Origin: Planctomycetaceae bacterium
GTDB lineage: Bacteria > Planctomycetota > Planctomycetia > Pirellulales > Pirellulaceae
Length of the DNA: 64,000 nucleotides
Assembly: GCA_012729315.1 (NCBI GenBank)
Contig: JAAYDI010000183.1
Coordinates: 1-64,000 of the forward strand
Reading direction: 5' to 3'
In this document: piece by piece, positions 28,924-37,898 of the stretch
Layout of the letters: the number at the start of each line of letters is the position of its first letter
Position numbering within the stretch: position 1 is the first letter of the stretch
The notes under the pieces: generated by a model
What the model was told of the DNA's origin: nothing
Seen by the model: only the letters and a program-made list of their open reading frames with translations
Databases searched by the model: none
Position numbers and translations under genes: made by a program

Positions 28924-30408
28924 TCAGAACTTCGCCGCACCAATCGCCCGCTTGATGGCCAGCCGCATGACATCGACCGGCGGCTCCTGCTCCGTGAAGA
29001 CCTTGAACTGCAGCGCCACCTGGCGGATGAACAGGTCGACGCCCGTCACGACCCGGCATCCCCTGACGCGGGCTTCCTTGATCAGCAGCGTCTGTTCCGG
29101 GTTATAGACGGCGTCGAACACCAGCCACGAGCGGCGCAGCTGGCCGATGGCGTACGGACTGTCGTCCACGTTCGGGTGCATCCCCACCGGCGTGCAGTTG
29201 CACAGTATGTCGATCTTCACCGAATAGCGGCTGTCCCATTCCACCGCCCGGCTATCGGTCGCGTCTGCCAGCCGCCTGGCGCTGTCCAGCGAGCGGGAGG
29301 TGATCACGACGTCGACATTGAGCTGCCGCAAGCCGTACACGACGGCTTTGGCCACCGTCCCCGCGCCGAGCACGAGCGCCCGCTTGCCGCCGAGCGGATT
29401 CTCTTCGCGCGGACCGGCGGCCCGGACCAGCGCGGACATGGCCGCCCGGTAATCGGTGTTGTATCCGTAGGTCGTCCGATCGTCGTGGAAGGACACCGTG
29501 TTGATCGCCCCGATGCCGCAAGCCGCCTTGTCCAGTTTGCTGAGGGAACGCAGCAGCGCGTTGCGGTGCGGGACGCCCACGCTCAGCCCGTGCAGATCCA
29601 GCTCGCGAGTGTCCTGCAGGAAATCAGTCAGGTATTCACGCGGAACGCGAAACGGCACGCACACACTGTTGATGCCCAGCGCCCGGAAGGCCGCATTGTG
29701 CACGATCGGCACGATGCTCTGCCCGATCGGGTCGGCAATGTAGCCGTACACACGCGTCTCGGCGTTGATCGCATCGTAGTGGTAGGTATCCCGCATCTGC
29801 CAGTAATCCAACTGGCCGGGGGCCAATGTCCGCTCGTGATGGAAGGTCGCGTACGTGAACGGCGCGCCGAACTTGCCCGCCAGAATGCGGGAGGGGATGC
29901 CGATTTCGCCCATGCAGATTCCGACGGTCGGGATCTTGCTGTTACGCACCAGCTGCAGCATCCGCACGTTGTCGTGCGGCTCGTTGGCCATCGTGGCGAT
30001 CTTCACCACGTCAGCATCGAGCTGGGCCAGCCGCGCGTGGATCTCTTCCAGGTTCTCCGGAGTGTCGCGGAAGTTGTGCAGACTGATGATCCGCTTCGTC
30101 TTCCCGTAGATCGGGATCTGGTCCGCCACGTCGGCCTCCAGGTCGACATACTCCACACCTTCGGCGATCGCGGCGCGCAGCAGCATCAGCCGCGACTCTT
30201 CACTCCCCTCCCACTTGCCCTGGTCCTCCAACCGCCGGCATGTGACAATCACCGGGCACCCGCGATCGCGAAACAACCGCTTCAAATTGACCTGCCGGCG
30301 GATGTAGTCGAGGCGGATTTCGACCAGCTGGGCACCCTGCTCCACCAGATGTCGATGCTCCGCCATCACCTGCCGGTGACGACCTCGCGCAATACTCACG
30401 CAAATCAT
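28924..30408 (-). CDS. aroDE: Fused 3-dehydroquinate dehydratase / shikimate dehydrogenase
   Basis: A 494-residue fusion covering steps three and four of the shikimate pathway. Residues 1-215 are a type I dehydroquinase with catalytic His in ISLHNF (H111) and the Schiff-base Lys in VVKIATMA (K136), plus APGQLDYW. Residues 218-494 are shikimate dehydrogenase: YIADPIGQSIVPIVHNAAF, GAINTV, YGYNTD (D319) and the NADP fold GAGTVAKAV. The usual catalytic Lys (VTIPHK context) is Arg here (SVGVPHRNAL, R282). The fusion is known in planctomycetes, chlamydiae and plants. The ATG at 30408 is favoured over a GTG at 30420. Confidence 0.93.
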   Translation of the reverse strand: MICVSIARGRHRQVMAEHRHLVEQGAQLVEIRLDYIRRQVNLKRLFRDRGCPVIVTCRRLEDQGKWEGSEESRLMLLRAAIAEGVEYVDLEADVADQIPIYGKTKRIISLHNFRDTPENLEEIHARLAQLDADVVKIATMANEPHDNVRMLQLVRNSKIPTVGICMGEIGIPSRILAGKFGAPFTYATFHHERTLAPGQLDYWQMRDTYHYDAINAETRVYGYIADPIGQSIVPIVHNAAFRALGINSVCVPFRVPREYLTDFLQDTRELDLHGLSVGVPHRNALLRSLSKLDKAACGIGAINTVSFHDDRTTYGYNTDYRAAMSALVRAAGPREENPLGGKRALVLGAGTVAKAVVYGLRQLNVDVVITSRSLDSARRLADATDSRAVEWDSRYSVKIDILCNCTPVGMHPNVDDSPYAIGQLRRSWLVFDAVYNPEQTLLIKEARVRGCRVVTGVDLFIRQVALQFKVFTEQEPPVDVMRLAIKRAIGAAKF

Positions 30409-30561
30409 CGGTGAATCCACCTACCATCCTGACGGTACGTTCAACCAACCCGTGCCTGACGCCACGCTCGAGAAGCCGCCGTCCATTCTACTCACAATCG
30501 GCTGCCGCTGCACCAATCCGGGTGGCCTACTCTCGGCCCAGCCGGCCCGGCCACAGCCGCC

Positions 30562-32442
30562 TCAGATCCGCTTGAACCGCTTGTCCAGTTCCGCGCTGGT
30601 GAACACCAGGGCCGTCGGGCGCCCGTGCGGGCAATGGTGTGCGTCCTGGTAGTACTGCCGCTGCTCCAACAGCGTCTGGACCTCCTCCCGGGACAGGCGG
30701 TCGCCGGCTTTGACGGCCGCCTTGCAGGCGATCATGTGCAGCAGCTCGTCCACCAGGTCGCGGCGGTCGAGCGGCTTGTCCGACCCCAACAGCTGCTCCA
30801 CAATCTGCCGCAGCACCTCGACCGGATTGAAGTTGGCCAACATTGCCGGATAGGACGACACCAGCAGCGTATCGCCGCCGAACGGCTCCACGTCCAATCC
30901 CAGCCGTGCCAGGACGTCGCGTGCTTCGAGCGCTGCGGCGATTTCGGTGGGGGTCAACGACACCGGCTCCGGCACCAGCAGCCGCTGGGATTCCAGCGTG
31001 CCGGCGAGCACGCGCTGGCGCAACTGCTCGTAAAGGATCCGCTCGTGCAGCGCATGCTGATCGATCACGACCAGCCCCTCCTCGGTCTCCGTCACCAGGT
31101 ATCGGTTGTGGACCTGCAGCCCTGCAGCCACCGGCGGCGGCCAGGCATGCGGCGCATCCGCCCGCGCCGACGGCAATTCCCCCATGCCGTCCGGAGCCAA
31201 CGGCCCAGTGGACGCGCGCGGCCCGTCGGGCACGGGCCGATCTGCTCCAAACGGCCGGAACTCGGGGACGGCCGGGAACGGCGGCAGGCGCGCCGGCTGC
31301 GACGCTGCCTCCTCGCCTGCCGACCCGCGTGCCCAGCGGATCGTCGCCTGGCGGTGCGACTCCGCCTGGCGGCGATCGAGTCCGTGATTGAGCTCCGTGT
31401 CATCGGCCGGAGGCAGTTGCGCGCGGGCGGTCAGATCGGTCGTGAGGAACTTGTTGCGGAGCGTGCCCAGCAGCTGGCTGTAGAGCCGCCGCCCGTCGGC
31501 GAAACGCACCTCCAGCTTCGCCGGATGCACGTTCACGTCGACCAGTTCGGGCGGCATCTCAAGCCGCAGGAAGGCGACCGGGAAACGCCCGGTCAGCAGC
31601 AGACCACGATACGCCTCGCTCAACGCGTGCTGCAGCGACCGGTCGCGGATGTGCCGGCCGTTGAGCAACAGGTACTGCATGCGATTACTGCCACGGCTGA
31701 CACCCGGCTCGGCCACGTAGCCGGTCAGGTGGACCTCTTCCACGCGACTCTCGACCCAGATCAGGCTCTCCCCCAATTCCGCGCCGAAGAGCGTCCGGAT
31801 GCGTTCCACCCAGCGGTCGACCGCTGGCAGATCGTAGAGCACGCGGTCGTTGTGCCGCAGGGTCATGTGAATACCGGGACAGGCCAGCGCGATGCGTGTG
31901 AAGGCCTCGACCGTATGCCCGTTTTCCGTCTGGGTCGTACGGAGGAACTTGCGGCGTACGGGGGTGTTGAAGAACAGCTGGCGCACTTCCAGCGTCGTGC
32001 CGACCGGGCAGCCGCAGGGGCGCACGGTGCCGGCGCGGCCGCCGATCACCTCCAGTTCCGCACCGGCCGGCTCGTCCGCCACGCGGCTGCGCACCAACAA
32101 CTGGCTCACTTCCGCCATGGAGGCCAGCGCTTCCCCGCGGAACCCCAGCGACCGCACTTGAAACAGATCGTCCGCCTGACTGATCTTGCTCGTCGCATGA
32201 CTCGCCACGGCCAGCGGCAACTGGTCGGCCCGGATGCCGCAGCCGTTGTCGCTCACCCGCACCAGCGCGCTGCCCCCCTGCTCCACCGTGACGTCAATGT
32301 GGGTGGCGCCGGCATCGACGGCGTTTTCCAGCAGCTCTTTCACCACGCTGGCCGGGCGCTCAATCACTTCGCCCGCCGCGATCTTATTGACGACGCTGGC
32401 CGGCAACGTGCGAATCTCAGGAGCTGCCCGATCCCTGTTCAT
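30562..32442 (-). CDS. mutL: DNA mismatch repair protein MutL
   Basis: A 626-residue GHKL ATPase that couples mismatch recognition to strand incision. The N-terminal half has IAAGEVIERPASVVKELLEN, DNGCGI and GFRGEALASM. The C-terminal half has the endonuclease motif DQHALHERILYE, followed by ACKAAVKAG and CPHGRPT, so it is the nicking type found in bacteria without MutH. The linker (about 345-440) is Pro/Ala/Arg-rich. The ATG at 32442 lies 11 bases after the response-regulator gene, so they are probably cotranscribed. Confidence 0.96.
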   Translation of the reverse strand: MNRDRAAPEIRTLPASVVNKIAAGEVIERPASVVKELLENAVDAGATHIDVTVEQGGSALVRVSDNGCGIRADQLPLAVASHATSKISQADDLFQVRSLGFRGEALASMAEVSQLLVRSRVADEPAGAELEVIGGRAGTVRPCGCPVGTTLEVRQLFFNTPVRRKFLRTTQTENGHTVEAFTRIALACPGIHMTLRHNDRVLYDLPAVDRWVERIRTLFGAELGESLIWVESRVEEVHLTGYVAEPGVSRGSNRMQYLLLNGRHIRDRSLQHALSEAYRGLLLTGRFPVAFLRLEMPPELVDVNVHPAKLEVRFADGRRLYSQLLGTLRNKFLTTDLTARAQLPPADDTELNHGLDRRQAESHRQATIRWARGSAGEEAASQPARLPPFPAVPEFRPFGADRPVPDGPRASTGPLAPDGMGELPSARADAPHAWPPPVAAGLQVHNRYLVTETEEGLVVIDQHALHERILYEQLRQRVLAGTLESQRLLVPEPVSLTPTEIAAALEARDVLARLGLDVEPFGGDTLLVSSYPAMLANFNPVEVLRQIVEQLLGSDKPLDRRDLVDELLHMIACKAAVKAGDRLSREEVQTLLEQRQYYQDAHHCPHGRPTALVFTSAELDKRFKRI

Positions 32443-32453
32443 GCCACAGCCAC

Positions 32454-33842
32454 TCAATTGATTCCGTACTTCTCGAGCTTGCGGTACAGCGTCCGGGCAC
32501 CGATGCCCAGCATGCGGGCCGCCTCTTCCCGATTGCCGTTGGTCAGCTTGAGCGTCACCTCGATCGCGTGCCGTTCGTACGCGTCCATGGGCTGCCCCAC
32601 CAGATGGTCCAGCCCCGAGGAGGCCACAGCGCACGGAGGCTCGGGCCCCGCCAGTTCCGGCGGCAGGTCATCCACCCCCAGGATCCCGTCGGCGTCCAGG
32701 ACGACCATCGTTTCGACCGCATTGCGGAGCTGGCGGACGTTGCCCGGCCAGGGGAACTCGTAGAACCGCCGCCGCACGTCGGACGAAAACCGCTCCACGT
32801 TCTTGCGATGATGCTTGGCAAACTGCCGCCGGAAGTGCTCCATCAACGGCACCACGTCCTCCCGCCGGTCAGCCAGCGGCGGCAGGGCCACCGTGACCAC
32901 CTTGAGCCGGTAGTACAGGTCCTCGCGGAAGTCGCCGCTGGCAATCGCCTCCTCCAGGCTGCGATTGGTCGCCGACAGCACCCGCACATTCACGTCAACC
33001 GGCTTGTTGTCCCCCACCCGCGAGATGCGGTTCTCTTCGAGCACGCGGAGCAGCTTGGTCTGCGTGGAGCGCGGCATTTCCCCCACTTCGTCCAGAAACA
33101 ATGTTCCGCCGTTGGCGTACTCGAAAGCGCCCACCCGGTCGGTCCGCGCGTCGGTGTAGGCCCCCTTCACATGCCCGAACAACTCGCTCTCCACCAGGTT
33201 CCCGGCCACCGCGGCGCAGTTGAGCGGGAGGAGGCGTTTGCCCTTGCGGGGACTGTTCTGGTGAATGGCCTGCGCGATCAGTTCCTTGCCGGTGCCGCTG
33301 TCACCCGTGATGAGCACCGTGGCGTCGGTCGGCGCGATCCGTTTGACCCGATCCATCACCTGCTTCATGCTGTCACTGGTGTAGATGATCCCGTCGAACC
33401 CGAAACGCTCATCAAGCCGTTTGTTGAGTTCGAAGTTGTCGCGCCGCAGCCGCACGGCATCTGCCGCCCGCTCGGTCACAGCCCGCAGCCGGTTGGGGGT
33501 GATCGGCTTCTCCAGGAAGTTGAAAGCCCCCTGTTGCATGGCCTCCACCGCCTTGGGCACCGACGCGTGGCCGGTCACCATGATCACCTCGGCGTCGGGC
33601 AGGTACTCCTTGGCGCGGGCCAGCACCTCCATACCATCCACCTGGTTCATCACCAGATCGGTGATCACAACATCGAAGGCGTCCTGCTCGATGTGCCGCA
33701 CGCCCTCCGGTCCGGACGTGGCGACCTGGCAGGGATACCCAACCCGTTCCAGGCTCTCGGCCATCGCTTGGGCCAGCGCCGGGTCGTTGTCGACGATCAG
33801 TACGCGAATCGTGGTCGCGGAAGCAGCAGGAGACTCGGACAT
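32454..33842 (-). CDS. Sigma54-dependent NtrC-type response regulator
   Basis: A 462-residue regulator. The receiver domain (10-125) has the phosphorylation site D62 in VVITDLVMN. The AAA+ domain has Walker A GDSGTGKELIA, Walker B GGTLFLDEVGEM and the sigma54 contact loop written GAYTDA instead of GAFTGA. The C terminus is a Fis-type helix-turn-helix (REEAARMLGIGARTLYRKLEKYGI). It should activate promoters of the sigma54 class when phosphorylated by the upstream histidine kinase. The start at 33842 matches the beginning of the receiver. Its gene lies between the kinase and mutL. Confidence 0.94.
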   Translation of the reverse strand: MSESPAASATTIRVLIVDNDPALAQAMAESLERVGYPCQVATSGPEGVRHIEQDAFDVVITDLVMNQVDGMEVLARAKEYLPDAEVIMVTGHASVPKAVEAMQQGAFNFLEKPITPNRLRAVTERAADAVRLRRDNFELNKRLDERFGFDGIIYTSDSMKQVMDRVKRIAPTDATVLITGDSGTGKELIAQAIHQNSPRKGKRLLPLNCAAVAGNLVESELFGHVKGAYTDARTDRVGAFEYANGGTLFLDEVGEMPRSTQTKLLRVLEENRISRVGDNKPVDVNVRVLSATNRSLEEAIASGDFREDLYYRLKVVTVALPPLADRREDVVPLMEHFRRQFAKHHRKNVERFSSDVRRRFYEFPWPGNVRQLRNAVETMVVLDADGILGVDDLPPELAGPEPPCAVASSGLDHLVGQPMDAYERHAIEVTLKLTNGNREEAARMLGIGARTLYRKLEKYGIN

Positions 33843-33918
33843 GCCTTCGATGATACAAGATCCCGCGATTTGTCTGTAGGTCCACTCGGCGGGAATGAAC
33901 CGGGTGGGCGATCGGGCG

Positions 33919-34662
33919 TCAGATGCGGCGTGGCGTGACGAATTCGAGAGTGAATTTCGTCCCCCGCCCCACGTCGCTCTGTACACTGATCCGCCCGCCA
34001 TGCGCCTCGATGATCTTGCGCGCCGTGGGCAGCCCCAGACCGGAGCCGCCGTCCTTGGTGGAATAGAACGCGTCGAACATGTGCAGCGCCGTCGGCTCGT
34101 CCATCCCGGTCCCGGTATCGATCAGGTCGAGCGCGACGCCGTTGCGTGTAATCCGCGTGATGACTGTCAGCGAACCGCCGTCCGGCATCGCCTCCAGGGA
34201 GTTCTTGACCAGGTTCATCAACGCGGCACGGATGGTCTCCCGGTCCAGCATCACACTGGGCAGTTCGTTATCCAGATGCGGCAGGACGCGAATGCCGCAC
34301 TCGCGCGACTGGACGTCGAACAGCCGCAGCACCGACAAGACCTGTTCATTCAGATTGGCGGGCGCCAGGTCCAGTGACCGCACCCGCGCGAATTTCAGGA
34401 AGTCGTTGAGCAGATTCTCCAGACGCGTGCACTGATCGTGCACCACGTCAATCTTCGCCCGGGCACGGCGCTCGCGCGGCGTCTCCGCGTCCGCCAGGTC
34501 TTCCGCCAGCAGATCCATGTTCATGCGGATCACGGCCAGCGGGTTCTTGATCTCGTGCGCCAACGAACCGGCCAGTTCCGCCAGTTCGTTGTAGTGCGAC
34601 ACCAGATGCTCGTGCTCCGCGACCAGGTCGCGGTCGAGGTCAGCGTCCGACGCAGCACGCAT
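33919..34662 (-). CDS. Soluble histidine kinase
   Basis: A 247-residue cytoplasmic kinase. The phosphoacceptor is H36 in LAHEIKNPLAVI. The catalytic domain has NLVKNSLEAM, the ADP-binding DTGTGM, a FYSTKDGGSGLGL block and LEFVTP at the end. Only about 30 residues precede the histidine motif, with no membrane segment or sensor domain, so its signal must come through another protein or the coiled N-terminal helix. The ATG at 34662 is 25 bases after pnp ends and follows GGAGAG. It is the likely partner of the NtrC-type regulator 76 bases downstream. Confidence 0.92.
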   Translation of the reverse strand: MRAASDADLDRDLVAEHEHLVSHYNELAELAGSLAHEIKNPLAVIRMNMDLLAEDLADAETPRERRARAKIDVVHDQCTRLENLLNDFLKFARVRSLDLAPANLNEQVLSVLRLFDVQSRECGIRVLPHLDNELPSVMLDRETIRAALMNLVKNSLEAMPDGGSLTVITRITRNGVALDLIDTGTGMDEPTALHMFDAFYSTKDGGSGLGLPTARKIIEAHGGRISVQSDVGRGTKFTLEFVTPRRI

Positions 34663-34687
34663 CACGGCAAGGTCTCTCCACCCGGCC

Positions 34688-36919
34688 CTAGTCGCGCCGG
34701 CGACCGCGATCACCCCTGTCACCGCGATCGCCCCGGTCACCGCGATCGCCCCGATCACCGCCCCGCGAACGGCGAGGTCGGTCCCGGTCACCCCGGTCGC
34801 CCCCTTCCGCGACCGGCAACTCGTCCTTCAACCCGAGTTCTTCCATCGCGCGCCGGCGGCTCAACTTGACGCGATCGTGGTCGTCGACGCCGATCACCAT
34901 GACCTTCATCTCGTCCCCTTCGCTGCAGACGTCGGTCACGCTGCTGACGTAGCCATCCGACAGTTCGCTGATGTGGCACAGCCCATCGCGCCCCGGCAGG
35001 ATTTCCACGAAGGCGCCGAAATCCTTGATGCTGCTGACACGCCCGGTGTAGATCTTGCCGATCTGCACGGTGGCGGTGCAGGCCTCAATCTGCGCCAACG
35101 CCTGTTCGACATACTCCTTGCTGTTGCCCGCCACGGTCACGGTCCCGTCGTCCTCCACTTCGATGACCGTTCCCGTCGTCTCCTGGATCATCCGGATATT
35201 CTTGCCGCCCGGCCCGATCAGGGCACCGATCTTGTCCGGATCGATCTTGGTGCGGATCAGCCGCGGTGCCCACGGCGAGATGTTGTCCTTGGGACGCGAG
35301 ATCGTGCTGAGCATGGCGCGCAGAATCTCGATCCGCGCTTCGCGCGACTGCGCCATGGTGGCCCGAATGATGTCCGGGCTGATGCCGCTGATCTTCAGAT
35401 CAAGTTGGATCCCGGTGATCCCGTTCTGGGTGCCGGCGATCTTGAAGTCCATGTCGCCGTAATGGTCTTCGTCTCCGATGATGTCGGTGAGCAACACCCA
35501 CTTGTCGGACGACTCCTGCACCAGCCCCACGGAGATGCCGGCCACCGGATTGCTGATCGGCACGCCGGCCGACATCAGGCCCAGGGTGGCACCGCAGACC
35601 GAGGCCATCGACGACGAGCCGTTGGATTCCAGGATGTCGGAGATCACGCGCACGGTGTACGGGAACTCTTCCGGATCCGGCAGCACCGGGTTGACACTCC
35701 GCTCCGCCAGCGCCCCGTGGCCGATCTCGCGGCGGCCCGGACCCCGGATCGGCCGGCATTCCCCCACCGAAAACGGCGGGAAATTGTAGTCGAGCATGAA
35801 CTTCTTCGAGTACTCGTCGACCAGCCCGTCAACCCGCTGTTCATCTCGCGCCGTGCCGAGCGTGACGGTGACCATCGCCTGGGTCTCTCCACGCTGGAAC
35901 ACGGCCGAGCCGTGCGTGCGCGGCAGGACGTCGACCAGGCACTGGATCTGGCGGAGGTCCTTGTATCCGCGGCCGTCGGGACGCGTGCCCGCCAGAATCA
36001 GATCGCGGACCACCGCGGATTCCAGGCGATGCCAGGCCGCGTCGAAGGCGAGCTGCGTCACCGCTCCTTCCGCCTCCGGATCCGGAATCACTTCGGCCAG
36101 CACCCGGGTGCGCAGCGCCAACACGGCTTCCGCCCGGGCCTGCTTGCCCTCCGTCCGCTTGACGGTCTTGAATTCCTCGTAGTACTGGCCCTTCAGCCGA
36201 TCGAAGAGCCCGTCGTCGGGCGGCGGCACGAACTCGATCTTCTGCACGTTCACCTGTGCGGCCAGTTCGCGCTGCAGCGCAATGATCTCCTTGATCACGC
36301 CATGCGCATAGTCGATGGCCGCCGCCATCGTGTCTTCCGGCAGCTCGCGGGCAAACCCCTCAATCATGGCCACCGCCTGCTCGGTCCCCGAAACCACCAG
36401 GTCCAGCTCGCTCTCCTCCAACTCCTCGTGCGTCGGGAACGGCAAGAACTGCCCATCCAGACGCCCAACGCGCACCGACGCGATCGGTCCCAGGAACGGG
36501 ATGGGGGAAATCAGCAGCGCCGTGGCGGTGCCGTTCATCGCCAGCACGTCGGCATCGTTCTGCCGGTCACTCGAGAGCACTACGCTCTGGCACTGGACCT
36601 CGTCCATGTACCCTTCGGGGAACAGCGGGCGGATCGGGCGATCGATCAGCCGCGCGGTGAGCGTCTCCTTGGTGCTGGGACGCCCCTCACGTTTGAGAAA
36701 CCCGCCGGGAAACTTCCCGGCCGCCGCATACCGCTCACGATAGTCGCACATCAGCGGAAAGAAATCGATGCCGGGCCGGGGAGGGCCGGACGTGACGGCG
36801 TTGAGCACCACCGTCCCGCCATACTGGACAACTACCGCCGCCGATGCCTGACGGGCCAGCTGGCCCGTTTCCATAGAGAGAATGTGCTTGCCGATCTGCT
36901 TTTCTACTCGTACCTTCAC
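34688..36919 (-). CDS. pnp: Polyribonucleotide nucleotidyltransferase (PNPase)
   Basis: A 743-residue phosphorolytic 3'-5' exoribonuclease. It has two RNase PH domains (FxLxYNFPPFSVGE-type motif and MASVCGATLGLM), a KH domain with IGPGGKNIRMIQ, and an S1 domain with YTGRVSSIKDFGAFVEILPG. The C terminus is a 35-residue tail rich in RGD repeats and ending RRRD, longer and more repetitive than usual. It uses a GTG start at 36919 after AAGAAGGAA. Position after rpsO is the common arrangement. Confidence 0.97.
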   Translation of the reverse strand: MKVRVEKQIGKHILSMETGQLARQASAAVVVQYGGTVVLNAVTSGPPRPGIDFFPLMCDYRERYAAAGKFPGGFLKREGRPSTKETLTARLIDRPIRPLFPEGYMDEVQCQSVVLSSDRQNDADVLAMNGTATALLISPIPFLGPIASVRVGRLDGQFLPFPTHEELEESELDLVVSGTEQAVAMIEGFARELPEDTMAAAIDYAHGVIKEIIALQRELAAQVNVQKIEFVPPPDDGLFDRLKGQYYEEFKTVKRTEGKQARAEAVLALRTRVLAEVIPDPEAEGAVTQLAFDAAWHRLESAVVRDLILAGTRPDGRGYKDLRQIQCLVDVLPRTHGSAVFQRGETQAMVTVTLGTARDEQRVDGLVDEYSKKFMLDYNFPPFSVGECRPIRGPGRREIGHGALAERSVNPVLPDPEEFPYTVRVISDILESNGSSSMASVCGATLGLMSAGVPISNPVAGISVGLVQESSDKWVLLTDIIGDEDHYGDMDFKIAGTQNGITGIQLDLKISGISPDIIRATMAQSREARIEILRAMLSTISRPKDNISPWAPRLIRTKIDPDKIGALIGPGGKNIRMIQETTGTVIEVEDDGTVTVAGNSKEYVEQALAQIEACTATVQIGKIYTGRVSSIKDFGAFVEILPGRDGLCHISELSDGYVSSVTDVCSEGDEMKVMVIGVDDHDRVKLSRRRAMEELGLKDELPVAEGGDRGDRDRPRRSRGGDRGDRGDRGDRGDRGDRGRRRD

Positions 36920-37117
36920 TTCCTTCTTCCTAACATTGCTTGCGTCCCAATGCGGACACGGACATCAACCGGGGAGGGCCCTTAACATACGATCGGTCGG
37001 CGCGCCACAGAGCGGCGTGCCGCCTCGCGCACACCGCGAACGGCGACCGAAGAAGAGTAAGGCGTGAACCGAGGCGCCGACGAGCCGCGCCTCAACCGCA
37101 TGGGTGTGCGAACAGCA

Positions 37118-37387
37118 CTACTTGCGGATGCCAAGCCGCTTGATGACGTCCAAGTACCGGCCCGGTTCGATGCGGCGCAGATAGTCCAGAAGACGTCGGC
37201 GGCGACTGACTAACGCCAGGAGTCCACGCCGACTCGCATAGTCCTTCGAGTGGGTGCGCATGTGCTCCGTCAGGCCATTGATCCGCGTCGTGAGGATCGC
37301 AATCTGCACCTCCGGCGAACCCGTATCCTGCTCGTTGTGCCTAAAGTCCTGGATGATTTCTTGCTTCCGCTCTTTCGTGATCGTCAT
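37118..37387 (-). CDS. rpsO: 30S ribosomal protein S15
   Basis: An 89-residue small-subunit protein that binds 16S rRNA early in assembly. The conserved stretch is [17 protein letters not shown], then [15 protein letters not shown], then [20 protein letters not shown]. Length matches the family exactly. It precedes pnp by 198 bases on the same strand. In other bacteria S15 represses its own translation by binding its leader; I do not see enough here to confirm that. Confidence 0.98.
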   Translation of the reverse strand: MTITKERKQEIIQDFRHNEQDTGSPEVQIAILTTRINGLTEHMRTHSKDYASRRGLLALVSRRRRLLDYLRRIEPGRYLDVIKRLGIRK

Positions 37388-37493
37388 GTGCTACCGTCAT
37401 TCCTCTGCTGCGTTCGGCTGGCCTTGCTCACCTGTCACCCGCCAAATCCCAATACTCCTTGACCCGGTGTCCGTCAGGACTGTCCCTACGTAC

Positions 37494-37521
37494 AACATAT
37501 TCACAACTTAACGTAAAACAA
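37494..37521 (-). promoter_or_regulatory. rpsO: Possible promoter of rpsO
   Basis: On the minus strand TTGTTT (37516-37521) and TATGTT (37494-37499) are 16 bases apart in an AT-rich stretch that stands out from its surroundings, about 107 bases before the rpsO start. Confidence 0.4.
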
Positions 37522-37541
37522 TTTAGCGACGTCGCGGCTTT

Positions 37542-37898
37542 TTGCAACGGCAAATAGCCAGCATTTGGACGATTGTCCGCCATTTTGGTGCCGACCGGCG
37601 CCAAGCCGTCTGTCGATGGCAGCCGGGCCCAACCCGTCCCGTGGCCCACCGCCGTGCACTCAGCCCTCCTCCTGTCCCATCGGCCAGGCCGTCAAGGCTG
37701 CACTCAGAGGCTGCACACAGACACTCTGGCCGGCAGCACCTCGCTCATACCCAACTTGCCATCTGCCAGTTACTGGAGGCCGCCGATGCCCGGCTCCGGA
37801 CCGCCTGGGCCGATTTGACAACCCACGCCATGCACGGGAAGATGAAAGAGCTCCTACAGCTTGTCTTGCAGCGCAGGACCGCTCGTCACGCGGGATGA
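37542..37898 (+). CDS. Possible small protein upstream of the sigma factor
   Basis: A TTG-initiated frame of 118 residues (a shorter version from an internal GTG near 37638 is possible). Its TGA overlaps the ATG of the sigma factor as ATGA, the arrangement of translationally coupled genes. The second half (AICQLLEAADARLRTAWADL... GKMKELLQLVLQRR) would form two amphipathic helices and has GC-rich third positions; the first half is Pro/Arg/His-rich and unconvincing. No family recognised. An antisigma or coupling role is only a guess from position. Confidence 0.3.
   Translation: MQRQIASIWTIVRHFGADRRQAVCRWQPGPTRPVAHRRALSPPPVPSARPSRLHSEAAHRHSGRQHLAHTQLAICQLLEAADARLRTAWADLTTHAMHGKMKELLQLVLQRRTARHAG

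Noticed and set aside
37565-37894. N-terminal extension of the sigma factor
   Set aside because: The extra 110 residues are Pro/Arg/Cys-rich without sigma factor features, and the overlapping ATG at 37895 is a better start.
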